Shown here one piece after another: positions 40,092 to 49,008 of a stretch of DNA of 64,000 nucleotides. The position numbers and the translations under genes were made by a program. The stretch is from Cupidesulfovibrio sp000226255 (GTDB lineage Bacteria; Desulfobacterota; Desulfovibrionia; Desulfovibrionales; Desulfovibrionaceae), in assembly GCF_003402415.2 (NCBI RefSeq), contig NZ_AP036014.1:682001-746000 (forward strand), read 5' to 3'. How positions within the stretch are numbered: the first letter of the stretch is position 1; the number at the start of each line of letters is the position of its first letter. The notes below the pieces were generated by a model. The model ran no database searches and was not told where the DNA came from. It saw only the letters and a list, made by a program, of their open reading frames with translations.

Positions 40092-40405
40092 GGCGGCCTC
40101 CTGGAAGTTTTTTCCGTCTGCCCGCGTCATTCTGCAAGGGCCGTGCAAACGGGCCATGGCGTCGGGATTCCGGCACGGGTGCGCCACCCTCGGGCATGAG
40201 GGCGCGCGCGGTCCGGCGGCGCACCCGCTCCGCCCCGCACATCTGCCGCGCGTCCAGTCACCCGCCTAGTCCCCCGCCCGTTCCTGCGGCCCGTTCCTGC
40301 CCCCCGTCGGTGTCGCCAGTGCGTGTCGTCCGTCGGTGTCGGTGATCCGGCTGTCCGGGATTGCGGTCCGGGCCGCTTTGGGGTAGGCGAAGCGGCGCGC
40401 CACGG

Positions 40406-40433
40406 TTGCGTTTCCGCCCGAACGCGCTACACT
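40406..40433 (+). promoter_or_regulatory. Candidate coaX promoter
   Basis: TTGCGT (40,406) and TACACT (40,428) are separated by 16 bases. They lie about 130 bases before the coaX ATG, in an intergenic stretch (40,092-40,562) otherwise without a gene I can support. Confidence 0.45.
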
Positions 40434-40562
40434 TGCATCCATGTGCGCCCCGTGTGCGTCCTCCTTGTCTCCGGCGCGTGCGGGCAGGCCCTTGCCAGCC
40501 CCTGGCCCCGGGCGTTCCGGGGCGGGGCGCGCCACCCTCGCCCTGTTCCTTCCGGAAGCGGC

Positions 40563-41351
40563 ATGACCCAGAATTTCCTGCTGTTCGACATCGGCAACAC
40601 CAACGTCAAGATCGGCATCGCGGTGGAAAGCGCGGTGCTGACCTCGTACGTGCTGCCCACCGACCCCGGCCAGACGGCCGACTCCATCGGCCTGCGCCTG
40701 CTGGAGGTGCTGCGCCACGCCGGGCTTGGTCCGGCCGACATTTCGGCCTGCGTGGCCAGTTCGGTGGTGCCCAGCGTCAATCCGCTGGTCCGCCGCGCCT
40801 GCGAACGCTACCTGTACCGCAAGCTGCTGTTCGCGCCCGGCGACGTGGCCATCCCGCTGGAAAACCGCTACGAGCGCCCGGCAGAGGTGGGGGCCGACCG
40901 GCTGGTGGCCGCCTATGCCGCCCGGCGGCTGTACCCCGGCCCCCGGTCGCTGGTTTCCGTGGATTTCGGCACCGCCACCACGTTTGACTGCGTGGAGGGC
41001 GGCGCGTATCTTGGCGGTTTGATATGTCCCGGCGTGCTTTCGTCCGCCGGGGCGTTGTCGTCGCGCACGGCCAAGCTGCCGCGCATCAGTCTGGAAGTGG
41101 CGGAGGATACGCCGGTCATCGGCCGTTCCACCACCACCAGCCTGAACCACGGGTTCATTTTCGGCTTCGCCGCCATGACCGAGGGCGTGCTGGCCCGCCT
41201 GGGCGACGTGCTGCCCGGCCCCACCGAGGTGGTGGCCACGGGCGGGTTCGCCCGGGACATCGCGCGGGTGAGCCGCTGTTTCGACCACGTAAGGCCCGAC
41301 CTGCTGCTGGAAGGCCTGCGGTTGTTGTATCTTGAAAGCGGCACCCGCTAG
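40563..41351 (+). CDS. coaX: Type III pantothenate kinase
   Basis: A 262-residue kinase that phosphorylates pantothenate, the first step of coenzyme A synthesis. Signatures are the phosphate-binding FDIGNTNVKIGIA near the start, EVGADRLVAAYAA, and VDFGTATTFDCVEGGAYLGG. It uses ATP and is insensitive to CoA feedback in characterised members. It precedes eno on the same strand, with about 110 bases between them. The ATG at 40,563 starts MTQNFLLFDIG; an in-frame upstream extension is not conserved-looking. Confidence 0.94.
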   Translation: MTQNFLLFDIGNTNVKIGIAVESAVLTSYVLPTDPGQTADSIGLRLLEVLRHAGLGPADISACVASSVVPSVNPLVRRACERYLYRKLLFAPGDVAIPLENRYERPAEVGADRLVAAYAARRLYPGPRSLVSVDFGTATTFDCVEGGAYLGGLICPGVLSSAGALSSRTAKLPRISLEVAEDTPVIGRSTTTSLNHGFIFGFAAMTEGVLARLGDVLPGPTEVVATGGFARDIARVSRCFDHVRPDLLLEGLRLLYLESGTR

Positions 41352-41468
41352 GGCCACGCCATCGCCCCTCCATTCCGGGCCGGGGCGGGGCCGGGCGCGG
41401 GCCGCATCCGACAATAGACATTCCGACGACCGAAACCCGACGAACATGAAAGGACCAAGGAGATGCAG

Positions 41469-42773
41469 ATGAGCACCATCGTATCCGTCTGGGCGAGGGA
41501 AATCCTTGACTCCCGCGGGAATCCCACCGTCGAGGTGGAAGTTTCCCTTGAATCGGGCCACACCGGCCGCGCCGCCGTGCCTTCCGGCGCCTCCACCGGC
41601 ACCCGCGAAGCGCTGGAAATGCGCGACGGCGACAAGGGCCGTTACAAGGGCAAGGGCGTGGAGAAGGCCGTGGACAACGTGATGGGTGAAATCGCCGAGG
41701 CCACCGTGGGGCTCGACGCCCTGCGCCAGGTGCAGGTGGACAACACCCTGCTCGACCTCGACGGCACCGACAACAAGTCGCGCCTGGGGGCCAACGCCAT
41801 GCTGGGCGTATCCCTGGCCACCGCGCGGGCCGCGTCCAGCTTCCTGGGGCTGCCGCTGTACCAGTACCTGGGCGGCGTCAATTCCAAGGTGCTGCCCGTG
41901 CCGCTGATGAACATCATCAACGGCGGCGCGCATGCGCCCAACAACCTGGACATTCAGGAATTCATGATCATGCCCATCGGCGCGGCCACCTTCCGCGACG
42001 CGCTGCGCATGGGCGCGGAGACCTTCCATACCCTGAAGGCGCTGCTGGCCGCCGACGGCCACGTGACCAGCGTGGGCGACGAGGGCGGCTTTGCCCCCAA
42101 CCTGAAGAACCACGACGAGGCCTTCCGCTACATCATGAAGGCCATCGAGGAAGCGGGCTACATTCCCGGCGCGGAAATCGCGCTGGCCATCGACGCCGCC
42201 GCGTCCGAGTTCCACAAGGACGGCAAGTACGTGCTGGCGGGCGAGGGCAAGAACCTGTCCAATTCCGAGATGGTGGAATGGCTGGGCGAGTTCACCACGC
42301 GCTACCCGCTGATCTCCATCGAGGACGGCCTGGCCGAGTCCGACTGGGACGGCTGGCGCGAGCTGACCTACAAGCTGGGCGACACCATCCAGTTGGTGGG
42401 CGACGACATCTTCGTGACCAATCCGGACATCCTGGCCGAGGGCATTGACGAGGGCGTGGCCAACTCCATCCTCATCAAGCTGAACCAGATCGGCACGCTG
42501 ACCGAGACCCTGGACACCATCGAGATGGCCAAGCAGGCCGCGTACACCACGGTGATTTCGCACCGTTCGGGCGAGACCGAGGACCACTTCATCTCCGACC
42601 TCGCCGTGGGCCTGAACGCCGGGCAGATCAAGACCGGCTCCCTGTGCCGCAGCGACCGGCTGGCCAAGTACAACCAGCTGCTGCGCATCGAGGAAGACCT
42701 GGACGACACGGGCATCTACTTCGGGCCCATGATGAGCGCGCACTTCGGCTTCGAGGAAGAAGGCGAGGACTAG
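41469..42773 (+). CDS. eno: Enolase
   Basis: A 434-residue enolase (2-phosphoglycerate to phosphoenolpyruvate). Strong landmarks are SGASTGTREALEMRDGDKGR, NIINGGAHAPNNLDIQEFM, SVGDEGGFAPNL, VGDDIFVTNPDILAEGI and the active-site SHRSGETED. It needs Mg2+ and works as a cytoplasmic dimer or octamer. ATG at 41,469 has AAGGAG six bases upstream; an ATG two codons earlier is also possible. A terminator follows the stop. Confidence 0.97.
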   Translation: MSTIVSVWAREILDSRGNPTVEVEVSLESGHTGRAAVPSGASTGTREALEMRDGDKGRYKGKGVEKAVDNVMGEIAEATVGLDALRQVQVDNTLLDLDGTDNKSRLGANAMLGVSLATARAASSFLGLPLYQYLGGVNSKVLPVPLMNIINGGAHAPNNLDIQEFMIMPIGAATFRDALRMGAETFHTLKALLAADGHVTSVGDEGGFAPNLKNHDEAFRYIMKAIEEAGYIPGAEIALAIDAAASEFHKDGKYVLAGEGKNLSNSEMVEWLGEFTTRYPLISIEDGLAESDWDGWRELTYKLGDTIQLVGDDIFVTNPDILAEGIDEGVANSILIKLNQIGTLTETLDTIEMAKQAAYTTVISHRSGETEDHFISDLAVGLNAGQIKTGSLCRSDRLAKYNQLLRIEEDLDDTGIYFGPMMSAHFGFEEEGED

Positions 42774-42792
42774 CGCACGCTTGCGCGATGAC

Positions 42793-42826
42793 GGGGAGGG
42801 GGTCTGCGAGGCTCCCTCCCTTTTGC
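42793..42826 (+). terminator. Enolase terminator
   Basis: GGGGAGGG pairs with CCCTCCC across TCTGCGAGG-type loop and is followed by TTTTGC. It lies 20 bases after the eno stop. Confidence 0.7.
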
Positions 42827-42912
42827 TTTCGGGCGGGGGGAGAAAGGCGGGAGGAGGGAAGAGGGAAAGGCGGGGAGAGGCCCTGCCTGTGTCCCAACGC
42901 GGGGAATACGCG

Positions 42913-43067
42913 GCAAAACCCGCTATTCGGGTGCTGGCGGCGTCAGTGGCCATTTTCCCTTGGTCACGTACGGCAGAGCGCGTTGCGGTCGCCATCCGTA
43001 ATGTTCGCAAGCTCACATAACGGCTGCCGCACGCTCCCTTCGGGAAAACGTCCCCTTCCTTGCCAGC
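42913..43067. repeat. Structured intergenic element, copy 1
   Basis: Begins with GCAAAACCCGCTATTCGGG (42,913-42,931), then arm GCTGGCGGCGTCAGTGGCCA and TTTTCCCTTGGTCACGTACGG. The right arm (ACGCTCCCTTCGGGAAAACG, then CCTTCCTTGCCAGC) pairs back to it. The same conserved blocks, with different but still paired stems, recur at 51.8 and 60.3 kb. It follows eno on the same strand. Confidence 0.65.
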
Positions 43068-43288
43068 CTCCGCATTTCGTAGTTTCACCCGTCTTTCCCG
43101 CACCCGCCGTCCGCGCGGAGGACCGCGCGGAGTATAAGGAAGAAAGGCAGTTCGACAGAAGAAAGACTGGTGGAGACAGGAAGGCACCGTGCTGCGGCGT
43201 GGCCCGTCACGGAGAGACGGCGGGCCTTGCGTGTGTGAGCCGGTCTGCCACTGCGATGCCTTTGTAAAGATATTTCAGTTTGAGCCCC

Positions 43289-43366
43289 ACCCTTGAAAGG
43301 GGGACCGGGGGAGCGTGCTCCCCCGGCGGGGCACGGGGCAGAGCCCCGACTTCAAAACACTGCCTG
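43289..43366 (+). repeat. Fragment of the composite intergenic repeat
   Basis: Contains the GGGGGACCGGGGGAGCGTG, CTCCCCCGGCGGGGCA and GCAGAGCCCCGA blocks that resemble the centre of the longer repeats at 52.2, 58.0 and 58.7 kb. It lies between the enolase terminator region and folD, in an intergenic stretch of about 700 bases with no gene I can support. Confidence 0.5.
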
Positions 43367-43486
43367 CTCTCCCGCGGAGAAACAGGGCAGCGACACATGG
43401 CGGATGCGACCGGGACGCACAACAGTGCCGGGCAGCGGAATCAGACAGGCGGCGCGCACGCGCGCCGGATTTCGGGAGGTGGAGAC

Positions 43487-44353
43487 ATGGTGCTGCTTGA
43501 CGGCAAGGCGACGGCTGCGGCCATTCGCGCGGAGCTGAAGGAAGAGGTGGCGGCGGGTCTTGCGGCGGCGGGCCGCGCGCCGGGCCTTGCGGTGATTCTG
43601 GTGGGCGACGACGGGGCCTCGCAGGTGTACGTGCGCAACAAGGAGCGCGGCTGCGCCGAGGCGGGCATCCGGTCCGAGGCGTTTCGCCTGCCTGCGGACA
43701 CCGCGCAGGAGGCGCTGGAGGCGCTCATCGACGACCTGAACGGGCGCGAGGACATCGACGGCATCCTGCTGCAACTGCCGCTGCCCAAGGGGCTGAACAG
43801 CCAGCGTTGTCTGGAGCGCATCAGCCCGAAAAAGGATGTGGACGGCTTTCACCCCGAGAACATGGGGCGGCTGGCGCTGGGCCTGCCGGGCTTTCGCCCG
43901 TGCACTCCGGCGGGGGTGATGACCCTGCTGGAGCGGTACGACCTTTCGCCTTCGGGCAAGAAGGCCGTGGTGGTGGGGCGCAGCAACATCGTGGGCAAGC
44001 CGCTGGCGCTGATGCTGGGCGCGCCCGGCAAGTACGCCAACGCCACGGTGACGGTGTGCCATTCCGGCACGCCGAACCTTGCCGAGGAATGCCGCCGGGC
44101 CGATTTCCTGTTCGTGGCGGCGGGGCGGCCCTGCCTGATAACCTCGGACATGGTCAAGCCCGGCGCGGTGGTGGTGGACGTGGGCATTCACCGCACCGAA
44201 GAAGGGCTGGTGGGCGACTGCAAGTACGACGACATCAGCTGCATCGCCTCGGCCATGACGCCGGTGCCCGGCGGCGTGGGTCCCATGACCATCGCCCAGT
44301 TGCTCGTCAATACCGTGATCTCGTGGAAGGCCCGCACCGGCATGGCCGGGTAA
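43487..44353 (+). CDS. folD: Bifunctional methylenetetrahydrofolate dehydrogenase/cyclohydrolase
   Basis: A 288-residue FolD, which interconverts 5,10-methylene-THF and 10-formyl-THF. Landmarks are ILVGDDGASQVYVRNKERGC (with the catalytic Lys in YVRNKER), LLQLPLPKGLN, KDVDGFHP, the NADP site VVVGRSNIVGKPLALML, and TPVPGGVGPMTIAQLL. The ATG at 43,487 has GGGAGG upstream. It supplies one-carbon units for purine and methionine synthesis. A terminator follows. Confidence 0.96.
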   Translation: MVLLDGKATAAAIRAELKEEVAAGLAAAGRAPGLAVILVGDDGASQVYVRNKERGCAEAGIRSEAFRLPADTAQEALEALIDDLNGREDIDGILLQLPLPKGLNSQRCLERISPKKDVDGFHPENMGRLALGLPGFRPCTPAGVMTLLERYDLSPSGKKAVVVGRSNIVGKPLALMLGAPGKYANATVTVCHSGTPNLAEECRRADFLFVAAGRPCLITSDMVKPGAVVVDVGIHRTEEGLVGDCKYDDISCIASAMTPVPGGVGPMTIAQLLVNTVISWKARTGMAG

Positions 44354-44422
44354 CGGGGATTCGGCGCGGGGGTGATGCCGGGGCAGACCGCCCGGCAGGC
44401 CCCGCATGCGCGAGGCTCTTTA

Positions 44423-44453
44423 GGGCCGCGTGGCACAGCCGCGCGGCCCTTTC
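44423..44453 (+). terminator. folD terminator
   Basis: GGGCCGCG and CGCGGCCC form a stem across an 11-base loop and are followed by TTTCG, about 70 bases after the folD stop. Confidence 0.65.
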
Positions 44454-44556
44454 GCATGCGCGGGCCACCGCCGCAGGGCAGTTCCTGCCGCCTCGCGCCC
44501 GTTTTCATGCGCCGACGTCTTTACATTCCGCAATGTTGCGAAATATTGCCCAACGC

Positions 44557-44573
44557 TGGCACGGCTCGTGCTT
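44557..44573 (+). promoter_or_regulatory. Sigma54-type promoter upstream of flgE
   Basis: TGGCACGGCTCGTGCTT has GG and GC exactly 10 bases apart, the sigma54 -24/-12 pattern. It lies 110 bases before the hook gene. GCAATGTTGC, a small dyad at 44,530, could be part of an activator site. Confidence 0.65.
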
Positions 44574-44682
44574 TGCGACCCTTCAGGGAAGAATCTTCCC
44601 TGGTCCCGCGTGCCCGCCTTCCGCCGGGAAGGCAGGCGAAACGCGGCACGGACCGGGGCATTCCACGCCCGAGGAGACACGC

Positions 44683-46188
44683 ATGTTACGCGCCCTCTAT
44701 TCCGGCGCCTCCGGCATGAAAACCCTGTCGCAGGGCATGCAGGCGGTGAGCAACAACCTCGCCAACGTCAATACCGTCGGGTTCAAGCAACAGCAGGCGC
44801 TGTTCGAGGACCTGCTCAGCCAGTACGCGGGCACGGGCAACTCCGCCACCACGTCCATCAGCCAGGTGGGCCTTGGCTCGAACCTGACCACCATCCGCAC
44901 CGCGTATGGGCAGGGGCCGTATGAGTCGGGCACCGACATCACCGACCTGTCCATCAACGGCAAGGGGTTCTTTCAGGTTACCCTGGGCAGCGACGTCCAC
45001 TACACGCGCGCGGGCAACTTCCGGTTCGACAAGGACGGCAACCTGGTGGACCCCAACGGCTACGTGCTCACCGGGCGGGCCATCACCGACGGCGTGGAGG
45101 GCGCGACGGGGCCAATCAGCCTGCCGCCGGGGGCAAACGGGCGCAACGTCATGGCTCCCAGGGCCACCACGTCCATCACGGCCCTGAACAACCTGGGTTC
45201 GGGCGACAAGTCGTCCGACGCGGCCAACCCCTACTTCTCGCTGCTTTCCAAGTGGAACGGCACGTCGGACACGCCCCTGGGCGATTCCGCCTACAACTAC
45301 AAGCAGACCATCAAGATCTACGACGCATCGGGCACTGCGCACGACGTGAACGTGTATTTCGACGGCGCGGGGCAAAGCGGCGGCAACAAGTATTTCGAGT
45401 TCGTGGTGGCCATGAACCCGGCGCAGGACGGATCGGCCCTGGCGGGCACATCCGGCGCGGGGCTGCTGATGTCCGGCACGCTCACCTTCAATTCCGCCGG
45501 GCAGTTGGTGAACATGTCCGCCTACACGCCCACCGGCACGGACGCCACCAACCTCAGCAACTGGGCTCCGGCCTCGTTCGGGGCGGACGGCCTGCCGCAG
45601 TTCTCGGCCACCTTCGCCAGCGGCGGGGGCACGCAACTGATCAGCCTGGATCTCGGCCTGTCCTCGTCCACCGGCACGTGGACGGCGGGCGCGGCCACCC
45701 CGGCAGCGGTGGGGTCCAATGCCTCCGCCCTGATGGGCATGGGCGGGGCCACCCTGGCCTCGGCCAGCACCACGGCCTATGGGGGCAGTTCGTCCGAGCT
45801 GCGCTCGAAGCAGAATGGCTACGCGGAAGGATTTCTGGCCAGCCTGGACATCAGTTCGGACGGCACGGTCATCGGGCGCTACAGCAACGGCCAGAACGAT
45901 GAACTGTACCGCGTCACCCTGTACCGCTTCACCAGCGAGGACGGCTTGCGCCGCGAGGGGATGAACCACTTTTCGGCCACCAAGGATTCCGGCGCGGCGG
46001 AAGAGGGCCTGCCCGACACCGAGAACTTCGGCACCGTGGCAGCCAAGACGCTGGAGCAGTCCAACGTGTCCATGGAGCGCGAGTTCGTGAACATGATCCT
46101 CTACCAGCGCGGTTTCCAGACCAACTCCAAGTCGATCATGACCGCCGACTCCATGATCCAGAAGGCGCTGGAACTGAAGCGCACGTAG
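44683..46188 (+). CDS. flgE: Flagellar hook protein
   Basis: A 501-residue hook subunit. The N-terminal LYSGASGMKTLSQGMQAVSN and NNLANVNTVGFKQQQALF are the flagellar rod/hook motif; the C-terminal SNVSMEREFVNMILYQRGFQ and ADSMIQKALELKRT close the axial domain, with a variable Ser/Thr/Gly-rich middle domain (about 150-390). It forms the flexible joint between basal body and filament, outside the cell, through the flagellar export apparatus. It is alone here, without other flagellar genes nearby. A sigma54 promoter precedes it. Confidence 0.92.
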   Translation: MLRALYSGASGMKTLSQGMQAVSNNLANVNTVGFKQQQALFEDLLSQYAGTGNSATTSISQVGLGSNLTTIRTAYGQGPYESGTDITDLSINGKGFFQVTLGSDVHYTRAGNFRFDKDGNLVDPNGYVLTGRAITDGVEGATGPISLPPGANGRNVMAPRATTSITALNNLGSGDKSSDAANPYFSLLSKWNGTSDTPLGDSAYNYKQTIKIYDASGTAHDVNVYFDGAGQSGGNKYFEFVVAMNPAQDGSALAGTSGAGLLMSGTLTFNSAGQLVNMSAYTPTGTDATNLSNWAPASFGADGLPQFSATFASGGGTQLISLDLGLSSSTGTWTAGAATPAAVGSNASALMGMGGATLASASTTAYGGSSSELRSKQNGYAEGFLASLDISSDGTVIGRYSNGQNDELYRVTLYRFTSEDGLRREGMNHFSATKDSGAAEEGLPDTENFGTVAAKTLEQSNVSMEREFVNMILYQRGFQTNSKSIMTADSMIQKALELKRT

Positions 46189-46211
46189 GGGCCGAACGGC
46201 ACTGGCATGAG

Positions 46212-46243
46212 AAAGGCCGCTCCTTTAGGGGGGCGGCCTTTTC
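46212..46243 (+). terminator. flgE terminator
   Basis: AAAGGCCGC and GCGGCCTT form the stem, followed by TTCGTTG. It also separates the convergent transporter gene. Confidence 0.75.
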
Positions 46244-46271
46244 GTTGCGGCAGGGGGGGGCGCGCGGCGCG

Positions 46272-47204
46272 CTAGCCCCCCGCGTCGGGTTCCGGCGCGG
46301 CGTCGCTGCGCCGGGTCGCGCCCTTGCCCTGCGACAGCAGCACGCCCACCAGCACCAGTGCGGAGGCCGCGTACTGCTGCGGGGTCAGTTCGTCGCCCAG
46401 CAGCACCCGGCCCATGAGCAGGGTGATCACCGGAATCAGGTTGATGAACGCCGAGGCCTGCCCGGCGGGCAGGCGGCTGACGCCGAAATTGTACAGCCCG
46501 TATGCCCCCAGCGAGATACATGTGCCAAGGTACACCACGGACAGCGTGGGCAGGATCGGAAAGGCGTCCGGCAGGTGCGTGGTGGGCAGGAACAGCAGCG
46601 GCAGAAAGAACGCGCTGCCCGCCAGGGACTGCACGGCGGTGATGAACAGCGGGGGGTAGGTGGCGGACAGCTTCTTGGCGTTGATGACGTACCCGGTGGC
46701 GCTGACCATGGCGCACAGTTCCAGCAGGTTGCCCAGCAGCGGATTGGGGGCGTTTTCGCTGCTGGCACCGCCCAGGCTCAACCAGACCACCCCGGCGATG
46801 GCCAGGCCGAAGCCGCACCACACCCGGCGGGCCAACCGTTCGCCCAGCATGAACCACGCGGCCACGGCCACGCACAGGGGCATCACCGATACGATCATGC
46901 CGGCCTGCGAGGCAGAGGTGTACCGCAGGGCATACGCCTCGAACACGAAATACAGGCAGGGCTCGCAAAGGGCCATGGCTCCCAGGCGCTTCCAGTCGCC
47001 CTTGCGGTAGCGCACGTGGCGGAAGTTGCGCCACAGGGCCAGGAACACCGCCGATGAAATGCCCATGCGCCCGAAGACAACCACCATGGGGTCATACCCT
47101 TCCAGGGCCACCTTCATGGCGATGAACGAACTGCTCCACAGCAGCATGGCCAACAACAGGGCCAGCGTGGCCGGGGAGGCGGTGGGGATGCGGGGTGCGG
47201 GCAT
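46272..47204 (-). CDS. EamA-family transporter
   Basis: A 310-residue drug/metabolite-type permease with about ten transmembrane helices (such as LALLLAMLLWSSSFIAMKVA and TQPYL-like EamA halves). The duplicated EamA domains cover residues 15-140 and 160-295. A conserved YALRYTSASQAGMIVSVMP segment lies in the first half. Substrate is unknown; relatives export metabolites or antimetabolites. Starts MPAPRIPTAS; the C-terminus is a short hydrophilic tail. Its stop lies 84 bases beyond the flgE stop, and the two genes converge. Confidence 0.82.
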   Translation of the reverse strand: MPAPRIPTASPATLALLLAMLLWSSSFIAMKVALEGYDPMVVVFGRMGISSAVFLALWRNFRHVRYRKGDWKRLGAMALCEPCLYFVFEAYALRYTSASQAGMIVSVMPLCVAVAAWFMLGERLARRVWCGFGLAIAGVVWLSLGGASSENAPNPLLGNLLELCAMVSATGYVINAKKLSATYPPLFITAVQSLAGSAFFLPLLFLPTTHLPDAFPILPTLSVVYLGTCISLGAYGLYNFGVSRLPAGQASAFINLIPVITLLMGRVLLGDELTPQQYAASALVLVGVLLSQGKGATRRSDAAPEPDAGG

Positions 47205-47349
47205 GTGCGTTTCTGGGGACGAGGTGTGTGGGGCGGGCGGTGGGCGCACACTAGACGCGCGCCCCCCGCGTGTCCACTGGCACGGGTTGGAGCGGCGCTT
47301 CTTCGGGACGGGGGGGCGCAGGGCCGGGCAGGAAGGGAGGCGAAGACAT

Positions 47350-47485
47350 GGAAAGGCACGCGCAGGCCCGCCACCGATGCGGGGAACGCGCGGCGAAACC
47401 CGCCATTCGCGCGCTGGCTGAAGTGTACCTGTGCGACCGTTTTCCGCAATGACGACGCCCCGGCGGCAGGTGCCGTCGGGGCGTC
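47350..47485. repeat. Truncated structured element plus mucR terminator hairpin
   Basis: GCGGCGAAACCCGCCATTCG (47,391-47,410) matches the start of the structured elements at 42.9 and 60.2 kb, but the conserved arm blocks that follow there are missing. A strong hairpin, GACGCCCCGGCGGC and GCCGTCGGGGCGTC (47,454-47,485), follows, positioned to end the mucR-type gene. Confidence 0.55.
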
Positions 47486-47559
47486 GGAAACGTCATGCGT
47501 GGCCGACAAGGCGGCGAGCACGAAAGAAGCCGGGGGCGCGGCGCAAGGTCCGCCAGGTG

Positions 47560-47961
47560 CTACGCCGGTTTGCGGCGCTTCTCCCACAGCTTCATGTCCT
47601 TCATCTTCTTGCGGCGCTCGCGCTGCAGCGACTTGCAAACCAGCGGCATGTCCTTGCGGTAGCCGTACTTGTCCCGGTAGCTGTCGGGCGTGAGGTCGTG
47701 CGAGGCCAGATGCTTGCGGGTCAGGATCTTGAAGGTCTTTCCACATTCCAGGCAGGTGATGGACTTTTCCTTCAGCGCCTTCGTGGCGTCGGGCAGGGGA
47801 GCCTCTGGGGCGGCCTGTTCATCGGCGGGACCGCCCTCGCTGATCTGGCGGATGGCCTGCGCGAGTTTCTGCACCATGGAGCTGATCTCTTCCTCGGCCA
47901 TGGTGCGAACGCTGGCCTGCGCCTTCACGATGTCGAGGGCCTGCTTGAGATATTCTTCCAT
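47560..47961 (-). CDS. MucR/Ros-type zinc-finger regulator
   Basis: A 133-residue transcription regulator. The C-terminal half is the MucR/Ros domain with a C2H2 zinc finger (Cys70, Cys73, His84, His88 in CLECGKTFKILTRKHLASH) followed by LTPDSYRDKYGYRKDMPLVC. The N-terminal half is helical. Relatives repress surface-polysaccharide, motility or cell-cycle genes as H-NS-like DNA binders. AAAGGAG precedes the ATG. Confidence 0.88.
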   Translation of the reverse strand: MEEYLKQALDIVKAQASVRTMAEEEISSMVQKLAQAIRQISEGGPADEQAAPEAPLPDATKALKEKSITCLECGKTFKILTRKHLASHDLTPDSYRDKYGYRKDMPLVCKSLQRERRKKMKDMKLWEKRRKPA

Positions 47962-48213
47962 TTCGGTACTCCTTTGTGGTGGCGGAGGCGCAACATGGCC
48001 GATGGGGCCACGGCGGCCGACATCGTCGCACTCCGTATGCGGGGCGTGGCGCACGCCGCTGCATGGGCCGCCGTGAAACCGGGGTACATCATGCGCGGTC
48101 AAGGCCGCAATGCGCATGTGCACTGCATTAGCACCTCTTGTGGCGTAATTCCATTATTTTCTTGCATGCAACAAGATGTACCGGCGGGTGCATGGCCGAA
48201 TGAAAAAACGCAA

Positions 48214-48243
48214 CACCGCTCCCGACATGGCCAGGGAGCGGTG
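48214..48243 (-). terminator. Terminator of the VOC-protein gene
   Basis: CACCGCTCCC and GGGAGCGGTG form a perfect 10-bp stem with a ten-base loop. Leftward, TTGCGTTTTTTC follows. The stretch 47,962-48,356 holds this terminator and an AT-rich patch (48,120-48,180) upstream of the mucR-type gene, but no gene I can support. Confidence 0.75.
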
Positions 48244-48356
48244 AAACGGCTGTGCGCGGTCCGCAGGTGGGCTGCACGCGCAGTGCATGTGCATGCGGAA
48301 AAAGGCGGGGCGTCCTGTGTGACGCCGGATGTGCGGTTGCGCACTCCGGCCGGGCG

Positions 48357-48971
48357 TCATGAACGGCCGGGCTTCGGCGTATCCCAGGCGTTGCGTTTGA
48401 TGCGCAGGAAGTCGTCGCCTTCGCCGGGGTACACCCTGCGGTCGGCGGCGGGGGTGGGCGCGGTTACGGGCGGCCAGTGGCCGGGCACGGGGTCCGGGCC
48501 CTCCATGGCGGCGGGCGCGGGGTGGGTGTCGGTCATGCGGGGGGCGGCGCGCACGTCCACGCCGGGCGCCGGGGCGGAAAATTCTATGGCAAGGCCGTTG
48601 GGGTCGAAACTGTACAGCGAATGGATGAAGCCGTGGTTCACCAGTTCGGAACACCAGAATCCGGCGGCTTCCAGCCTGTCCTTCAGTTCCCACAGGTCGT
48701 CGTCCGAGGCCACGCCCACGGACACATGGTCGAACACCACGGCCCCGCGCACGGGCGCGCCGTGGTCCTTTTCCTCCACCGGGGTCACGCCGTCCCACTC
48801 GAAGAAGGCGATCATGTCGGTGGGCGATACCTCGAAAAAATACTGGCGGTATCCGGGGTGGCCAAGCCCCGCCACGATGCGCATGCCGAGCAGGTCGCGC
48901 CAGAAGCGCACGGTGGTCTCCATGTCGCCGGTGACCATGGCGAGGTGGTTGAAGCCGGTGTAGCGGGGCAT
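48357..48971 (-). CDS. VOC/glyoxalase-family protein
   Basis: A 204-residue vicinal-oxygen-chelate protein. The first 120 residues carry the fold and likely metal ligands: His9 (FNHLAMV), His in FDHVSVGVA and Glu in LAIEFSAPA, with FWRDLLGMRIVAGLGHPGYR between. Such proteins include glyoxalases, extradiol dioxygenases and fosfomycin-resistance enzymes; the substrate cannot be told. The C-terminal 70 residues are Pro-rich and not part of the fold. Confidence 0.82.
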   Translation of the reverse strand: MPRYTGFNHLAMVTGDMETTVRFWRDLLGMRIVAGLGHPGYRQYFFEVSPTDMIAFFEWDGVTPVEEKDHGAPVRGAVVFDHVSVGVASDDDLWELKDRLEAAGFWCSELVNHGFIHSLYSFDPNGLAIEFSAPAPGVDVRAAPRMTDTHPAPAAMEGPDPVPGHWPPVTAPTPAADRRVYPGEGDDFLRIKRNAWDTPKPGRS

Positions 48972-49008
48972 TGGTGCTCCTGACGCGGTTGAACGGCGTG
49001 CGGGTGGG

